Source: Bacteroidetes bacterium RIFCSPLOWO2_12_FULL_35_15 (lineage in GTDB: Bacteria; Bacteroidota; Bacteroidia; 2-12-FULL-35-15). From it: a stretch of DNA of 64,000 nt. Shown here one piece after another: positions 37,828 to 47,116 of the stretch. The position numbers were made by a program, and so were the translations under genes. The first letter of the stretch is position 1, and every line of letters starts with the position of its first letter. The notes under the pieces were generated by a model. It was not told the origin of the DNA, ran no database searches, and saw only the letters and a list, made by a program, of their open reading frames with translations. The stretch covers positions 1-64,000 of the forward strand of contig MEPB01000033.1 in NCBI GenBank assembly GCA_001769385.1, read 5' to 3'.

Positions 37828-38663
37828 CAAAATATAATGAGAAATAATAAGAGAAGTCTTTCCCTTTGTTTTAGTAAGAGGTTAAGGAAACACGCATCGA
37901 TATGCAATGTTTCAGTAATCAACAAAAAAGGTTCCTCTATCAAACTGTTTGTTTGTATAGGAATTCAGATGATAACAGAGATCTTAGCGATGTTATGAAT
38001 GAAAAAGTTGGATTAATTTTTCTTCCTGTTTTTTTTCACCCTGAATTTTCGTTCGTTCACTTGTTAAAATCATCCATTCACTAAGTTCGTTTTAAATGGT
38101 TCCAAAGCTATTGTAAATTTGTTCCGAAGGGAAAACAAATTGAAACTCCAACGCAAAAAAGAGGTTATGGATAATTCGTTACTAAATAGTGGAAAATTAA
38201 TTGAGTTCATCACAAAAAATGATTCTTTTTATTCCTGCGACAGGCTAAGAGAGAGGTCAATAACCCAACTGGTCATTATTAAAACAGAAATAGAAGTGGA
38301 AATGGCTAATGATTTAAAAAATAAAGATGATTATCAAATGTTGTCACAGGGAAACTGAATTTTAGCGGGGGCATTATTTTGTAAAAAGAAAGAAAAATTT
38401 TTCCATTTTCGAATTTAAAATTTGATAAAATCAGAAAGGACATTGAACAACTATAAATTATGCCCGCTATTCAGTTTGGAAATGACAACGTACACTTGTT
38501 GACAAACACCTCCACTTTTGAAAATGAAATTATCGTTTTTTTCACTGATGCAAATCATATTTTTCTGTTCCATTAAAACACTAATTATACCTCTAAAATC
38601 AATACATTTGAGGGTTTCCTCTTTATCAAATTACAATAAAAAGAAAATAAAAATTCTCTAAAA
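37828..38663. other. Long intergenic region without a convincing gene
   Basis: The 836 bases lie between two divergent genes. The only open frame of note is a possible 63-codon plus-strand frame from an ATG at 38167 to 38358 (MDNSLLNSGKLIEF...) with charged but unfamiliar sequence; I do not call it a gene. A TACATTTG motif at 38603-38610 could be a -7 box for the gene at 38664, but there is no TTG at the right distance. Confidence 0.4.
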
Positions 38664-41465
38664 ATGACTACTAAAAAAGCCCTCCTTACAATTTGTTCAG
38701 TTTTATTTTTTTACCAGTTTACTAATGCGCAAAACATCGGTATTAATGCGAATGGTACTACACCAAACAGTTCAGCCATGCTTGACATTGATGTGAGTTC
38801 ACTTGCAACAAAAAAAGGATTGTTGATCCCTAGAATGACAGCAGCGGAAATTGCGGCAATGAGTCCATTACCTGGTGCAGCTCAAGGGCTAATTGTTTAT
38901 CAAACAGATGGGGTGCAGGGATTTTATTATAATACAAGTTCGACAACAACACCGGCATGGAACCTGGTTTTTTCATCAGCTGCCGGTGGATGGTCAACAA
39001 CAGGAAATACGGGTACTTCTGCAGCCACAAATTTTATTGGAACAACTGATGCTGTGGATTGGATCGTAAAGACAGGTAATTCAGAAAGGCTTCGGGTTTT
39101 AGCAACAGGAAATGTTGGCATTGGAAACGGAACAACTACGCCCACTCATCAATTAACGATTGAAGGATCCGGTCAGACTTTGCGTTTGATTGGTCCCGGT
39201 GTTTGGGGAAGTACATCCAAAATTAATTTTGGAGATGGTGATTATGTTCATTTTTCAGAAGACATGGATGATAAATTATTAATCAATGCTAGTGGTCGTA
39301 CAGCAATCATGGGAGGCAATGTAGGTATTGGAACACTTACTCCGGATGGTTCAGCAAAATTTGACATCACATCAACAGACAAAGGCCTACTAATCCCCCG
39401 TGTTACACTCCTGGGAACAAGCGATGCGACCACCATTTCAAGTCCTGCAACGAGTTTGGTAGTTTACAATAGTGCAACAGCGGGAGTGTCACCAAACAAT
39501 GTGCTGCCCGGATTTTATTATTGGGTAGGCAGTAAATGGATTTCATTAAGCGGAGGACAAGGTGGCAAAGACTGGTCTCTGACAGGCAATGCAGGAACCA
39601 CAGCTGGCACAAATTTTATGGGTACCACAGATGCCATTGATTTGGTGCTTAAATCCAATAATTCAGAATTTATAAGAATCGATACTACGGGAATGGTTGG
39701 CATCGGTACCAACAATCCAATAGAAAAACTGCATGTTGCCGAAGGAAATATTTTGATTGAGAATGATTATTTTATAAAAAATTCTGCCGGTTATAATATG
39801 ATTGGAACGGAAGGAGGTATGGAGGCTGGAATCGCGATAGGAGATGTGAATAGTAATTCTCATCTTAAACTGATCATCCCTCCCGGAGCAGCAAATGCGC
39901 TACTTTTTGCGACCCCTTTGGCAGCTGATTACGCCTATTTTACAAATACCGGAAATCTGGGACTTGGTCAGGTTGTTCCGAATGAACGCATCAGAGTAAA
40001 TGGAAATATCCAGGTGGATATTCCTTATCATGTTAAAAATTCAAATGGACTAAATTTGATTGGAACCACGCTGGCAGGGGATATAGAAATTGGTGATCCC
40101 GCTACCTGGGATGGTTTAACAATGTATATACCTCAATCAGGTGGAGTAACATTTTCTACCGCAGTGGGTACTAATTCAGGATTTTATGATTCGGATGGAA
40201 ATCTGGGGATTGCTACCACCACCCCCTCTGAGAGGTTACATGTGAAACAGGGAAATATTAAAATTGAACAAAATTATCATTTGAAAAATTTCGATAATTA
40301 TAATTTACTAGGTACTGATTTTGGAGGAAATCAGGAACTTGGCGACCCAACAAATCCAAAAGCCTTACTGTTGAATACTCCAAGCGGTGCCGGAAATGGA
40401 ATTTATTTCGTTAACCCGGTTGCTTATGGTGTTTATACAAATACCGGAAAATTTGGGATTGGAACTATGGATCCAACAGAAAGATTTCAGCTCGCTGGTG
40501 GAAATATGCAAATAGATAACAATTTTTTTATTAAAGGGAAAGACGCAGCAGGAAGTGCGCTAAAAATACTCGGAATTAATAATTCAAACTGGATTACTAT
40601 TGGTGATGGAACATTGGCTTATGAGGGAATTAATTTGGTTTCCTCCGGAACAGGGAGTGGTGCTGTTAAAGTTTCAGCTTCAACAGGGGGAGTAATAGCC
40701 TATTTTTCTGAAAATGGGAATGTGGGAATTGGAACAACTTCTCCCCTTTTAAAATTAGACGCAAGAGGCATGTTTAATAAAACTGGAACCGCTTTTGAAA
40801 ATATTTTCCAGGTTGGGAGTGCAGATGTTGGAAATCCTGTAGCACTGCGAATCGGCATAAAATCAGATGCTATAGCCTCGGACAGGTATGCATCCATCGA
40901 AGTTGATGATGAAGGGACTAAAAGAGCTCTGGTAGTGCAACCAACGGGAGGCAATGTTGGAATTGGAACTGCAGCCCCTTCTGAAAAATTAGAAATATGC
41001 GGAAACCTGAAAGTGATCGGAACCATTAACGCCTCCAGTACAATTAATGCTTCCCAAGCCATTTCATGTTCATCGGATTTCCGTTTCAAGAAAAACATTA
41101 CTCCTTTGACCGGTTCACTTAATAAAACACTTCTGCTCCAGGGTGTAAATTATAATTGGAAAACAGAAGAATTTCCTGAGAGAGGGTTTACAAATGAAAA
41201 GCAAATAGGATTCATTGCCCAGGAGGTAGAAAAAATAGTTCCTGAAATTGTATATACCGACAGCAAAGGGTTTAAATCAATTGATTATTCACGTTTGACA
41301 CCTGTTCTGATTGAAGCCATCAAAGAACTAAACACGAAAGTTGAATCCCTTGAAAAAGAAATAGCTGAAACAAAGTTACAGAACAAAAAACTGGAGGAAT
41401 TAAATGAAAGAATTGTTCTTCTTGAAAAAATAAATACAAATTCTGTTACTGCTGAAACACAATAA
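38664..41465 (+). CDS. Giant secreted protein with tail-fibre type S74 chaperone domain
   Basis: A 933-residue protein with a signal peptide (MTTKKALLTICSVLFFYQFTNA). The N-terminal part is typical of Bacteroidota surface proteins (NIGINANGTTPNSSAMLDI). The body is built from many repeats with 'GN.GIGT..P..KL' (for example NVGIGTTSPLLKLDA), as in phage-type fibres. At the end is the intramolecular chaperone/peptidase S74 domain (CSSDFRFKKNITPL, QIGFIAQEVEKIVPEIVYTD, IDYSRLTPVLIEAIKEL), then a coiled coil (LNTKVESLEKEIAETKLQNKKLEELNER). The S74 domain normally helps trimerise the fibre and is cut off. It is not in a prophage; no phage gene is near. The substrate is unknown. Confidence 0.9.
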   Translation: MTTKKALLTICSVLFFYQFTNAQNIGINANGTTPNSSAMLDIDVSSLATKKGLLIPRMTAAEIAAMSPLPGAAQGLIVYQTDGVQGFYYNTSSTTTPAWNLVFSSAAGGWSTTGNTGTSAATNFIGTTDAVDWIVKTGNSERLRVLATGNVGIGNGTTTPTHQLTIEGSGQTLRLIGPGVWGSTSKINFGDGDYVHFSEDMDDKLLINASGRTAIMGGNVGIGTLTPDGSAKFDITSTDKGLLIPRVTLLGTSDATTISSPATSLVVYNSATAGVSPNNVLPGFYYWVGSKWISLSGGQGGKDWSLTGNAGTTAGTNFMGTTDAIDLVLKSNNSEFIRIDTTGMVGIGTNNPIEKLHVAEGNILIENDYFIKNSAGYNMIGTEGGMEAGIAIGDVNSNSHLKLIIPPGAANALLFATPLAADYAYFTNTGNLGLGQVVPNERIRVNGNIQVDIPYHVKNSNGLNLIGTTLAGDIEIGDPATWDGLTMYIPQSGGVTFSTAVGTNSGFYDSDGNLGIATTTPSERLHVKQGNIKIEQNYHLKNFDNYNLLGTDFGGNQELGDPTNPKALLLNTPSGAGNGIYFVNPVAYGVYTNTGKFGIGTMDPTERFQLAGGNMQIDNNFFIKGKDAAGSALKILGINNSNWITIGDGTLAYEGINLVSSGTGSGAVKVSASTGGVIAYFSENGNVGIGTTSPLLKLDARGMFNKTGTAFENIFQVGSADVGNPVALRIGIKSDAIASDRYASIEVDDEGTKRALVVQPTGGNVGIGTAAPSEKLEICGNLKVIGTINASSTINASQAISCSSDFRFKKNITPLTGSLNKTLLLQGVNYNWKTEEFPERGFTNEKQIGFIAQEVEKIVPEIVYTDSKGFKSIDYSRLTPVLIEAIKELNTKVESLEKEIAETKLQNKKLEELNERIVLLEKINTNSVTAETQ

Positions 41466-41502
41466 AAAGTAGTATTATATTACTTGGTGACAATTTTGGT
41501 GT

Positions 41503-43029
41503 TTACCAGAAAGGTTTTTTATCGGTTCCCTTCTCCGTATTCAATATCATCACCCGGAAACCAATGAATGGCGAAGCGCCATACTTTTTATATGTTTCCA
41601 ACATTTTCAGATACTCCTCCTTGCTCTTCCAACAACAACCCCGCACTGTCATTCCACCCTCTTTATCTTTTATAAGTTCGCACACATGTCCCGCAAGGCA
41701 ACAAGCTTCTATATTATTGGGGTAGGATGAAGGATCGGAAGAGTTACCGGAACTTTTTGAGATAGCATCTTTATAGCTCATTGCTTCTTTGAATATGGAT
41801 ATCATTTCTGCTTCTGTCATTCCGAAACGATTCACATCCAATAGTTTGTCCATTCGGGTTTCTTTGCGCAAGTCGCGTTTGTTCACTTGTGACGTTCGCT
41901 TAAAAAAACCTTTGTCCACCAGGCCCTCACTCGCATCATAAATAGTATTGTACCCGCCACAATCCGGTATGAGTGTATAGGCAGCATCTGCAGAATAAAT
42001 CCATTCATAATCATAAGGAAGACGCACGATCACCTGTTTCTTTTTAACAGCTCCTTTCATTTTTGACGGTTGTGCGGATTCCGCTAGCTTTTGATTGGTC
42101 TCTTCTTCCAGCCATTCGCAGAAAATCATGCATGCTTCTTTCTCCACATTAACAACCGGAAAATCATTGTATGATTCGCTCTCAAAATAATCCTTCGCCA
42201 AAGTGTTGCAACCATATTCTTTCCACACTTCTTCTTTTGGCAAACATTTTTTCAGATCATCAACTCTTCCCTCCAGGGCAAGATCAGCTAAAAAGGTTTT
42301 GTATTGAAGGTTAGTGACCGGAAAATTACTCATCACAAAGGGTGACACCAACACTTCCCTGTTTTTATACATCGTAGCGCCAGGTTCTGTTTTCGCATAA
42401 AGCTGATCATCAATCTTAACCAGTTTTTGCAACATCCTCTCTTTTACTTTTGCGAAATAAGCAAGTCCTTCTTTGTTAAAATAAGGAAGGATCTTTTCAT
42501 CAATCGGATCATTTTTTGTTTCCGGAATAAATGGCGGAGGCTGTGGTGCAGGATCGGCTAAAGGTATAATTTGTTGATCATTTGGCACAAGTGATGGAGA
42601 AGTATTGAGAGGTGTTTTCAGTTTCAACTTTTCTTCAGTGGTTGGGGATGATGATGTTGAAACGGTTTGCATCGCCTCCTGATTCGATTCAGAAAATGTC
42701 TGAGTAATTTGCTGAGGTTCAAAAATCATTTCCTTTCCTGCCTGGTCTGCAGGTGGGTTTTCTTTGTTTTTATTAAATAAAAAGAGTGATGCAACTATAA
42801 TAAAAAGAAGTGCAAGGATCAACAGAATACTATTTTTTCCTCCTCCTTGTTTTCCATTTAATCTGGCAAGAAGTTCCGCTTCTTTTTTTGAATTGATACT
42901 GACCTTATAATCCTGTTCCAAGAAAAAACGAGCCATGCCTTCATCGGTTTCCCGACTGTAGGTCTCCAGGAACAAAGCGTTCAGCGCTCCATCCAGCTCA
43001 TTTTCATTTATGGAAGCAAATTCCTTCAT
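41503..43029 (-). CDS. Membrane-anchored FGE/SUMF1-fold protein with anti-sigma-like N-terminus
   Basis: A 508-residue protein. Residues 1-65 are soluble and charged, then comes a membrane helix (about 67-85, ILLILALLFIIVASLFLF), a Pro-rich linker (about 95-175), and a formylglycine-generating-enzyme/SUMF1-like domain (VSPFVMSNFPVTNLQYKTFL, YNDFPVVNVEKEACMIFCEWLEE, VRLPYDYEWIYSA, GMTVRGCCWKS, SPFIGFRVMI). The ATG follows the TAA of the sigma-factor gene with no gap. A soluble N-terminus and a membrane helix next to an ECF sigma gene suggest an anti-sigma factor with an FGE-fold sensor outside; this is inference. Catalytic FGE cysteines cannot be assigned with confidence. Confidence 0.8.
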   Translation of the reverse strand: MKEFASINENELDGALNALFLETYSRETDEGMARFFLEQDYKVSINSKKEAELLARLNGKQGGGKNSILLILALLFIIVASLFLFNKNKENPPADQAGKEMIFEPQQITQTFSESNQEAMQTVSTSSSPTTEEKLKLKTPLNTSPSLVPNDQQIIPLADPAPQPPPFIPETKNDPIDEKILPYFNKEGLAYFAKVKERMLQKLVKIDDQLYAKTEPGATMYKNREVLVSPFVMSNFPVTNLQYKTFLADLALEGRVDDLKKCLPKEEVWKEYGCNTLAKDYFESESYNDFPVVNVEKEACMIFCEWLEEETNQKLAESAQPSKMKGAVKKKQVIVRLPYDYEWIYSADAAYTLIPDCGGYNTIYDASEGLVDKGFFKRTSQVNKRDLRKETRMDKLLDVNRFGMTEAEMISIFKEAMSYKDAISKSSGNSSDPSSYPNNIEACCLAGHVCELIKDKEGGMTVRGCCWKSKEEYLKMLETYKKYGASPFIGFRVMILNTEKGTDKKPFW

Positions 43030-43581
43030 TTATTTTTTATTCATACAATCATTCGTTTTTTCTGTCACCACTTTTTTCAACCGCATGTGATATACTTTAA
43101 GCTGATCACCCGGACGAGCAATATATTTTGAAATATCTTCATACGAATGATCTTGTGCCCGCATTAGTAAAAGAATACGTTGCCAGTCGTCAAGTATTGC
43201 TAAAGCTTTTTGAAGACACTTCATAAGCGGACTCGTATTTTCTTCTTCGCTTTCTGTTCGGTCGCTACTGAGTTTTTCATGTTTTTCAAGTAACTCAGTT
43301 GTAGCAATCCCTTTTGCTTTGGTATCACGGTAGTGATTTCGGAGATAGTTTACGAAGACTTTAAAAAGAAAGCCAATAAATTTTCCTTCATCCTTAAAAC
43401 TATATTGATCAGCTACATTCATTACTTTGTAAAGCGTCTTGTACACCAGCTCCCAGGAATCATCTTCACTTACTTTCCATTTGGTAATGGCAAAGCCATA
43501 GAGTTTTTTTCCATAACGCTCATATAACAAAGCAATCGTTTCTTTGTTCTTATTCTTGAGTATGGAATTTATGTCAGACAT
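43030..43581 (-). CDS. ECF-type RNA polymerase sigma factor
   Basis: A protein of 183 residues from the ATG at 43581; an upstream in-frame start (43650) would overlap the VWA gene and adds a non-conserved tail. Region 2-like sequence is ETIALLYERYGKKLYGFAITKW to FLFKVFVNYLRNHYRD. Region 4-like sequence is CLQKALAILDDWQRILLLMRAQDHSYEDISKYI. The role is promoter recognition. It is the third gene of an operon (barrel protein, VWA protein, sigma factor, FGE-fold membrane protein). The next gene abuts it exactly. Confidence 0.85.
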   Translation of the reverse strand: MSDINSILKNKNKETIALLYERYGKKLYGFAITKWKVSEDDSWELVYKTLYKVMNVADQYSFKDEGKFIGFLFKVFVNYLRNHYRDTKAKGIATTELLEKHEKLSSDRTESEEENTSPLMKCLQKALAILDDWQRILLLMRAQDHSYEDISKYIARPGDQLKVYHMRLKKVVTEKTNDCMNKK

Positions 43582-43631
43582 ATCGGTACACCCGTACGAA
43601 AACGGGCATACTAAGATATGAATTTTATCAC

Positions 43632-45014
43632 TTAAAACTTTGAGCGACACTTTCTTTTAAAGCCATCTTCTTTGCTTAGCTTGATATTATATCGGAAAGT
43701 TTCACGATCCATGTCTTTCATATTGTCGATGAGCAATGCATACTCCGATAATTTTTTGTCGAAGTCGCGCAGAAAAATATTTTCACCAACTTTTTTAAAA
43801 TGATTGTCAAGGATCTCACGTGCTTCCTTCACTTTTGCTTTCGCTTCCGGATAATGTTCTGCATTAGCATTTTCTACTGCATTGTCATACAACTCCTGTG
43901 TGATCCCTAGTGCATACCCTTCACTCGCAGCATGGTTATATCCAAGATCGTATTCTTTATCATCCATTGCCGGTTTTATTTCTGATTTTCTTAGATCTGT
44001 TGTAGCCAGCATAGGATCTGTATTCGCATTTGAATAATCCAACGAACATTCTATAGTGATGGGAGTGCTTATTTTTCGGTTGGTTTTAAAACAGATAAGA
44101 ATGGATTTTTGTTCTTCAGCAAACAGATCATTAAAACTGATCTCCAAAACATTTCCTTTTAAATTGCTGCTGAAATTGAAAGTTCTGTCGTAAGTGAGTT
44201 GTTCCTCCGGAAATTTTATTTTCAAGATGGTATTTTTTGCAATCACTTTTGACATTCCTTTTAATTCTTCATTGAATATCGCAGGAAGTTTTTCAGGGGA
44301 GTAGATAAAATAATACAGACCACCACCATGTAGCGCTATCTTAGCCATCAGGTTTTCATTGTAATCATTTCCCACGCCAAAAGTAGAAATAGAGATGTGC
44401 TCTTCTTCAAAAAACTTTTTTGTAATTGCACTCAAAGCTTCCGGATCACTTATTCCAACATTGGCTAGCCCGTCAGAAAGTAACAATACACGATTGACCA
44501 TTTCGCTGCCTATTAATTTTTTTGCACTCTTCACAAGTTCATATCCTTTACGGATTCCACCTTCCAGATTAGTGGAACCGGCAGTTACGATTTTGTCAAT
44601 CCTTTTTAATAAGGCGCTTTTATCTTCCAACCGCTGAGGTTCAAGAAAAACTTCCACATTTGTTTCATACAATACAATGGAGATCACATCGCGACTATCA
44701 AGATGATTAACAACATATTTCAATGCTTCTTTGGTATAATTCAATTTGTCTCCATCCATTGATCCGCTACGGTCAAGTACAACAGAAATATTTAATGGGA
44801 CATGTTCTTTTGCATCGGTCAGTTTTTTTTCGACACCCTGCAGATGTATATAGTAGTAAAGGTTTCCGGCTTTATCGGGCAGAAAATTATTGACCGGTTC
44901 GGCTCTGAAATAAAGTGATCCATTAGCGGCAAGCTCACCGTGGTGCACTTGTTGTGCATTTACCGACACAGCTACAAGTAGTGCCATCATTAAGAGTTTG
45001 ATTGAAGTTTTCAT
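43632..45014 (-). CDS. Secreted von Willebrand factor A-domain protein
   Basis: A 460-residue protein with a signal peptide (MKTSIKLLMMALLVAVSVNAQ). The VWA domain begins at about 75 (PLNISVVLDRSGSM) and carries the MIDAS motif D81-x-S83-x-S85. It continues with VNHLDSRDVISIVLYETNVEVFLEP and VNRVLLLSDGLANVG. The C-terminal half is a beta-rich part and a helical segment (LYDNAVENANAEHYPEAKAKVKEAREIL). It is likely periplasmic or surface and binds a partner with a divalent metal. It follows the barrel gene by 4 bases and precedes the sigma factor, so it may belong to a signalling operon. Confidence 0.88.
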   Translation of the reverse strand: MKTSIKLLMMALLVAVSVNAQQVHHGELAANGSLYFRAEPVNNFLPDKAGNLYYYIHLQGVEKKLTDAKEHVPLNISVVLDRSGSMDGDKLNYTKEALKYVVNHLDSRDVISIVLYETNVEVFLEPQRLEDKSALLKRIDKIVTAGSTNLEGGIRKGYELVKSAKKLIGSEMVNRVLLLSDGLANVGISDPEALSAITKKFFEEEHISISTFGVGNDYNENLMAKIALHGGGLYYFIYSPEKLPAIFNEELKGMSKVIAKNTILKIKFPEEQLTYDRTFNFSSNLKGNVLEISFNDLFAEEQKSILICFKTNRKISTPITIECSLDYSNANTDPMLATTDLRKSEIKPAMDDKEYDLGYNHAASEGYALGITQELYDNAVENANAEHYPEAKAKVKEAREILDNHFKKVGENIFLRDFDKKLSEYALLIDNMKDMDRETFRYNIKLSKEDGFKRKCRSKF

Positions 45015-45018
45015 GATT

Positions 45019-45849
45019 TTATTTATTTAGGGTTTTATTTAATTGTTCTTGAATTTCTTTTTGTTTTTGTTCCAGCAATTTCTTTTTTTCTTCTGCATTA
45101 CCTGCATTGACTTCCTTTTCTATGCTGATGTGTGGTAGTTTTGCCGAAATCCCGATACGAAATCGCAAGCCATAGCTGATCGTAGTCATACTGGTTCCGT
45201 CTTCTTTAAAATAGCCGCTTCCTATTCCGGCATAAGGTTCGAGGTCGATCCTGATACGTTTCTTTAAAATGAAGAGCTGGTCACAAAGCCCGACAGTGAG
45301 CGAATGCTGGAAGGATTGTTCATTGCTATGGAAGTTAGAAAGGAAGGTTTTAAGGTCGGCTCCACCGGATGTATTTACAGAAAAAGTACTTCTTCCTTCG
45401 AAAGAAGGTGTATACGTAATACTGAACCCGAAATGAAGCCAGTCCCTTCCTGAATGACAATTTCTGTAGAAGCTTCTTCGAACGGAACTGCCTGTCCAGG
45501 TGTATGAAACAGGGAAACTCCAGTAAGCGATCTGTCCATTAACAATGGCTGCACCAAACTGATTGCTTTCAGGAAATATGCCCAACCATTCTTTTTGATA
45601 AATGACTTTACTGAGACCCATTCCAATGCCTAAATAATTTTTGCGTCCAACGGCAAAGTGATAAGATGCACCTGAAAAATTTCCTTCGCAACGATTTAGT
45701 TTTTCATAAATACCGGCATAATTTCCACTGACCGTTGAAGGTTTAAATTGAGAAAAGGAATAATCGAACATCAGGTAATTTCGTTGAGCCTGAGAAGAAA
45801 CTCCTATAAAGAGACCTAGGAGAAGTGTTGTTATGTGTTTTTTTGACAT
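45019..45849 (-). CDS. Outer-membrane beta-barrel protein, first gene of the sigma operon
   Basis: A 276-residue protein with a signal peptide (MSKKHITTLLLGLFIGVSSQAQ). Beta-strands with Tyr, Phe, Ser and Gly follow (YLMFDYSFSQF, ASYHFAVGRKNYLGIGMGL, YWSFPVSYTW, HFGFSITYTPSF, IDLEPYAGIGSGYF, YGLRFRIGISAKL). The C-terminal 35 residues form a charged coiled coil (EEKKKLLEQKQKEIQEQLNK). It probably sits in the outer membrane. It is co-transcribed with the VWA protein. Function unknown. Confidence 0.72.
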   Translation of the reverse strand: MSKKHITTLLLGLFIGVSSQAQRNYLMFDYSFSQFKPSTVSGNYAGIYEKLNRCEGNFSGASYHFAVGRKNYLGIGMGLSKVIYQKEWLGIFPESNQFGAAIVNGQIAYWSFPVSYTWTGSSVRRSFYRNCHSGRDWLHFGFSITYTPSFEGRSTFSVNTSGGADLKTFLSNFHSNEQSFQHSLTVGLCDQLFILKKRIRIDLEPYAGIGSGYFKEDGTSMTTISYGLRFRIGISAKLPHISIEKEVNAGNAEEKKKLLEQKQKEIQEQLNKTLNK

Positions 45850-46040
45850 CGTTGTTGTTATTGGATATCATACTAACACAAACAGGTAACAAAATAATTA
45901 ATTTACTGACAATCATTCAGTTATAAACGGATAATGGTTTCACGAACAAGAACTGAAAAGGTCTGAAATACAAAAAACAGCTTAAACCAAAAACTAATTT
46001 TCAATTATTTATAATCCGCGTTCGACTTTGAATGTTTTCG

Positions 46041-46189
46041 ATATGTCACCCCTAAAGGGGTTTGGTATCAACCATACATTATTTTTCTACCAATATATAG
46101 TCCCTCCGGGACTTTTAGCCCTGTTAAGGGCGAATATTGGTAGAAATGAATAACCCTGTTCCTGCCAAGCCCATTTAGGGGCGACATAT
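46041..46189. repeat. 149-bp palindromic MITE-like element
   Basis: The terminal arms are ATATGTC (46041) and GACATAT (46183-46189). Nested inverted segments CTACCAATAT/ATATTGGTAG, GTCCC-TCC-GGGAC (46100-46112) and GCCCT/AAGGGC make the whole unit nearly self-complementary. No coding potential. Confidence 0.8.
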
Positions 46190-46352
46190 TATTTTGTTTT
46201 TGGAAGTTTTACCCCAGCTAAAAAAATCTGCTTTATACATTTCTGAGCGAAAGGGAACCTTACAACTCCAGCAGAAGTTGATTTCGTTGTGTATGTATTT
46301 AAATTATAACACACTTTTGAAAACACAAAACAGGGGATCGTATCAAACAAAA

Positions 46353-46380
46353 ATCCCTTGAAGATTTTACTTCAAGGGAT
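46353..46380 (-). terminator. Terminator of tRNA-Cys
   Basis: A hairpin with stem ATCCCTTGAA/TTCAAGGGAT followed on the minus strand by TTTTTG, directly downstream of the tRNA gene. Confidence 0.75.
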
Positions 46381-46387
46381 GCGATTG

Positions 46388-46458
46388 AGGTCCCGAGCGG
46401 ATTCGAACCGCTGTAGCAGCTTTTGCAGAGCTGAGCCTAGCCACTCGGCCACAGGACC
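46388..46458 (-). tRNA. tRNA-Cys (GCA)
   Basis: On the minus strand a cloverleaf begins GGTCCTG and ends with CGGGACC. The anticodon loop reads CTGCAAA, giving anticodon GCA. The T arm contains GGTTCGAATCC, and the discriminator base is T, as normal for tRNA-Cys. CCA is not encoded. Confidence 0.92.
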
Positions 46459-46494
46459 TTTTGTATTTTTAAGTTTGGCAAAGGTAATAAATAT

Positions 46495-46689
46495 TTATTT
46501 ATTTGGAAGCTTAGCCGAAAATTGTGTTTCAAATGCTTTCAGACAGGCCGGACACAAACAGTTATCATAATGTTCTTTTAAGTAGTTCAATGCTTCGATA
46601 TTTAAATCTACCTGTTCGCACCAACAGCCTGTTTCTTCGTGCTTACAGGTAAATAATTCTGCACATTTTGAACATTTTTTGACAGACAT
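46495..46689 (-). CDS. Cysteine-rich CWC-family protein
   Basis: A 64-residue protein with the pattern CSKCAELFTC near the start, then CWC at about 22-24 (GCWCEQ), and CLCPACLKAF at the end. This matches the small cysteine-rich CWC family, thought to bind zinc. It starts one base before the folB stop and could be co-transcribed with folB. No known reaction. Confidence 0.85.
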   Translation of the reverse strand: MSVKKCSKCAELFTCKHEETGCWCEQVDLNIEALNYLKEHYDNCLCPACLKAFETQFSAKLPNK

Positions 46690-46690
46690 T

Positions 46691-47041
46691 TTATTCTGAA
46701 ATAATAATACTTACCCTTTCTACATTACCATTCATAGGTGGATTAAGTTTGATGATTTTTAAATCCACTTTTATCAATCCTCTTAATTCTTTTTTCAATT
46801 CGGTAATTATCCGTTTTCCCACGTGTTCAATTAACATCGAACGAATAGCCATTTGTTTTTTCACGATATTGTAAACAACCACATAATCGATGGTCTTCGT
46901 CAGATCATCCGTTTCGGCTGCTTCCGAAAAATCAGTTTCCATAGTTACATCAACGATGTAATTGCCGCCAATCTTACCTTCTTCTTCCATGCAACCATGG
47001 TAGGCGTAAAGTTTTATTCCTTCTACAAGTATTTTATTCAT
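46691..47041 (-). CDS. folB: Dihydroneopterin aldolase FolB
   Basis: A 116-residue enzyme that converts 7,8-dihydroneopterin to 6-hydroxymethyl-7,8-dihydropterin and glycolaldehyde in folate synthesis. The ATG at 47041 (MNKILVEGIKLYAYHGCMEEEG) matches the usual start of the family and is preferred over the upstream ATG at 47083. Typical features are YAYHGCMEEEGKIGGNY, LTKTIDYVVVYNIV, LIEHVGKRI and a C-terminal KLNPPMNGNVERVSI. The length is normal. Its neighbours gltX (upstream) and the CWC gene (downstream) are on the same strand. Confidence 0.93.
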   Translation of the reverse strand: MNKILVEGIKLYAYHGCMEEEGKIGGNYIVDVTMETDFSEAAETDDLTKTIDYVVVYNIVKKQMAIRSMLIEHVGKRIITELKKELRGLIKVDLKIIKLNPPMNGNVERVSIIISE

Positions 47042-47047
47042 GGTGCG

Positions 47048-47108
47048 AATTCGAAAGTCGGAAGTGTGATTTCGGAAATGCAATTCCGAATTTGAACTTC
47101 CGAATTCC
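47048..47108. repeat. Nested inverted repeat between gltX and folB
   Basis: The arms CGGAAGT (near 47058) and ACTTCCG (near 47096) enclose a second pair ATTTCGGAA/TTCCGAATT. The structure lies after the gltX stop on the minus strand and could be a cruciform or transcript hairpin. It lacks a T-run, so it is not called a terminator. Confidence 0.45.
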
Positions 47109-47116
47109 GCCTTATA

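Larger units (their letters stand above)
45850..46387. other. Intergenic region with MITE and hairpin
   Basis: 538 bases between the barrel gene and tRNA-Cys. It contains the palindromic element at 46041-46189 and the terminator at 46353-46380. The remaining AT-rich sequence shows no gene I can support. Confidence 0.6.

Noticed and set aside
38167-38358. Possible 63-codon plus-strand gene (MDNSLLNSGKLIEF...)
   Set aside because: No recognisable family, no clear promoter or ribosome site, no operon context. Noted in the intergenic entry only.
40700-41098. Minus-strand frame (132 codons) in the S74-domain gene
   Set aside because: Shadow of the repeat-rich fibre gene; repeats such as VPIPTLPP are antisense of the GIGT motif.
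38664-41465. Prophage tail-fibre gene
   Set aside because: It has a Sec signal peptide, and no phage structural, replication or lysis gene is in the vicinity.
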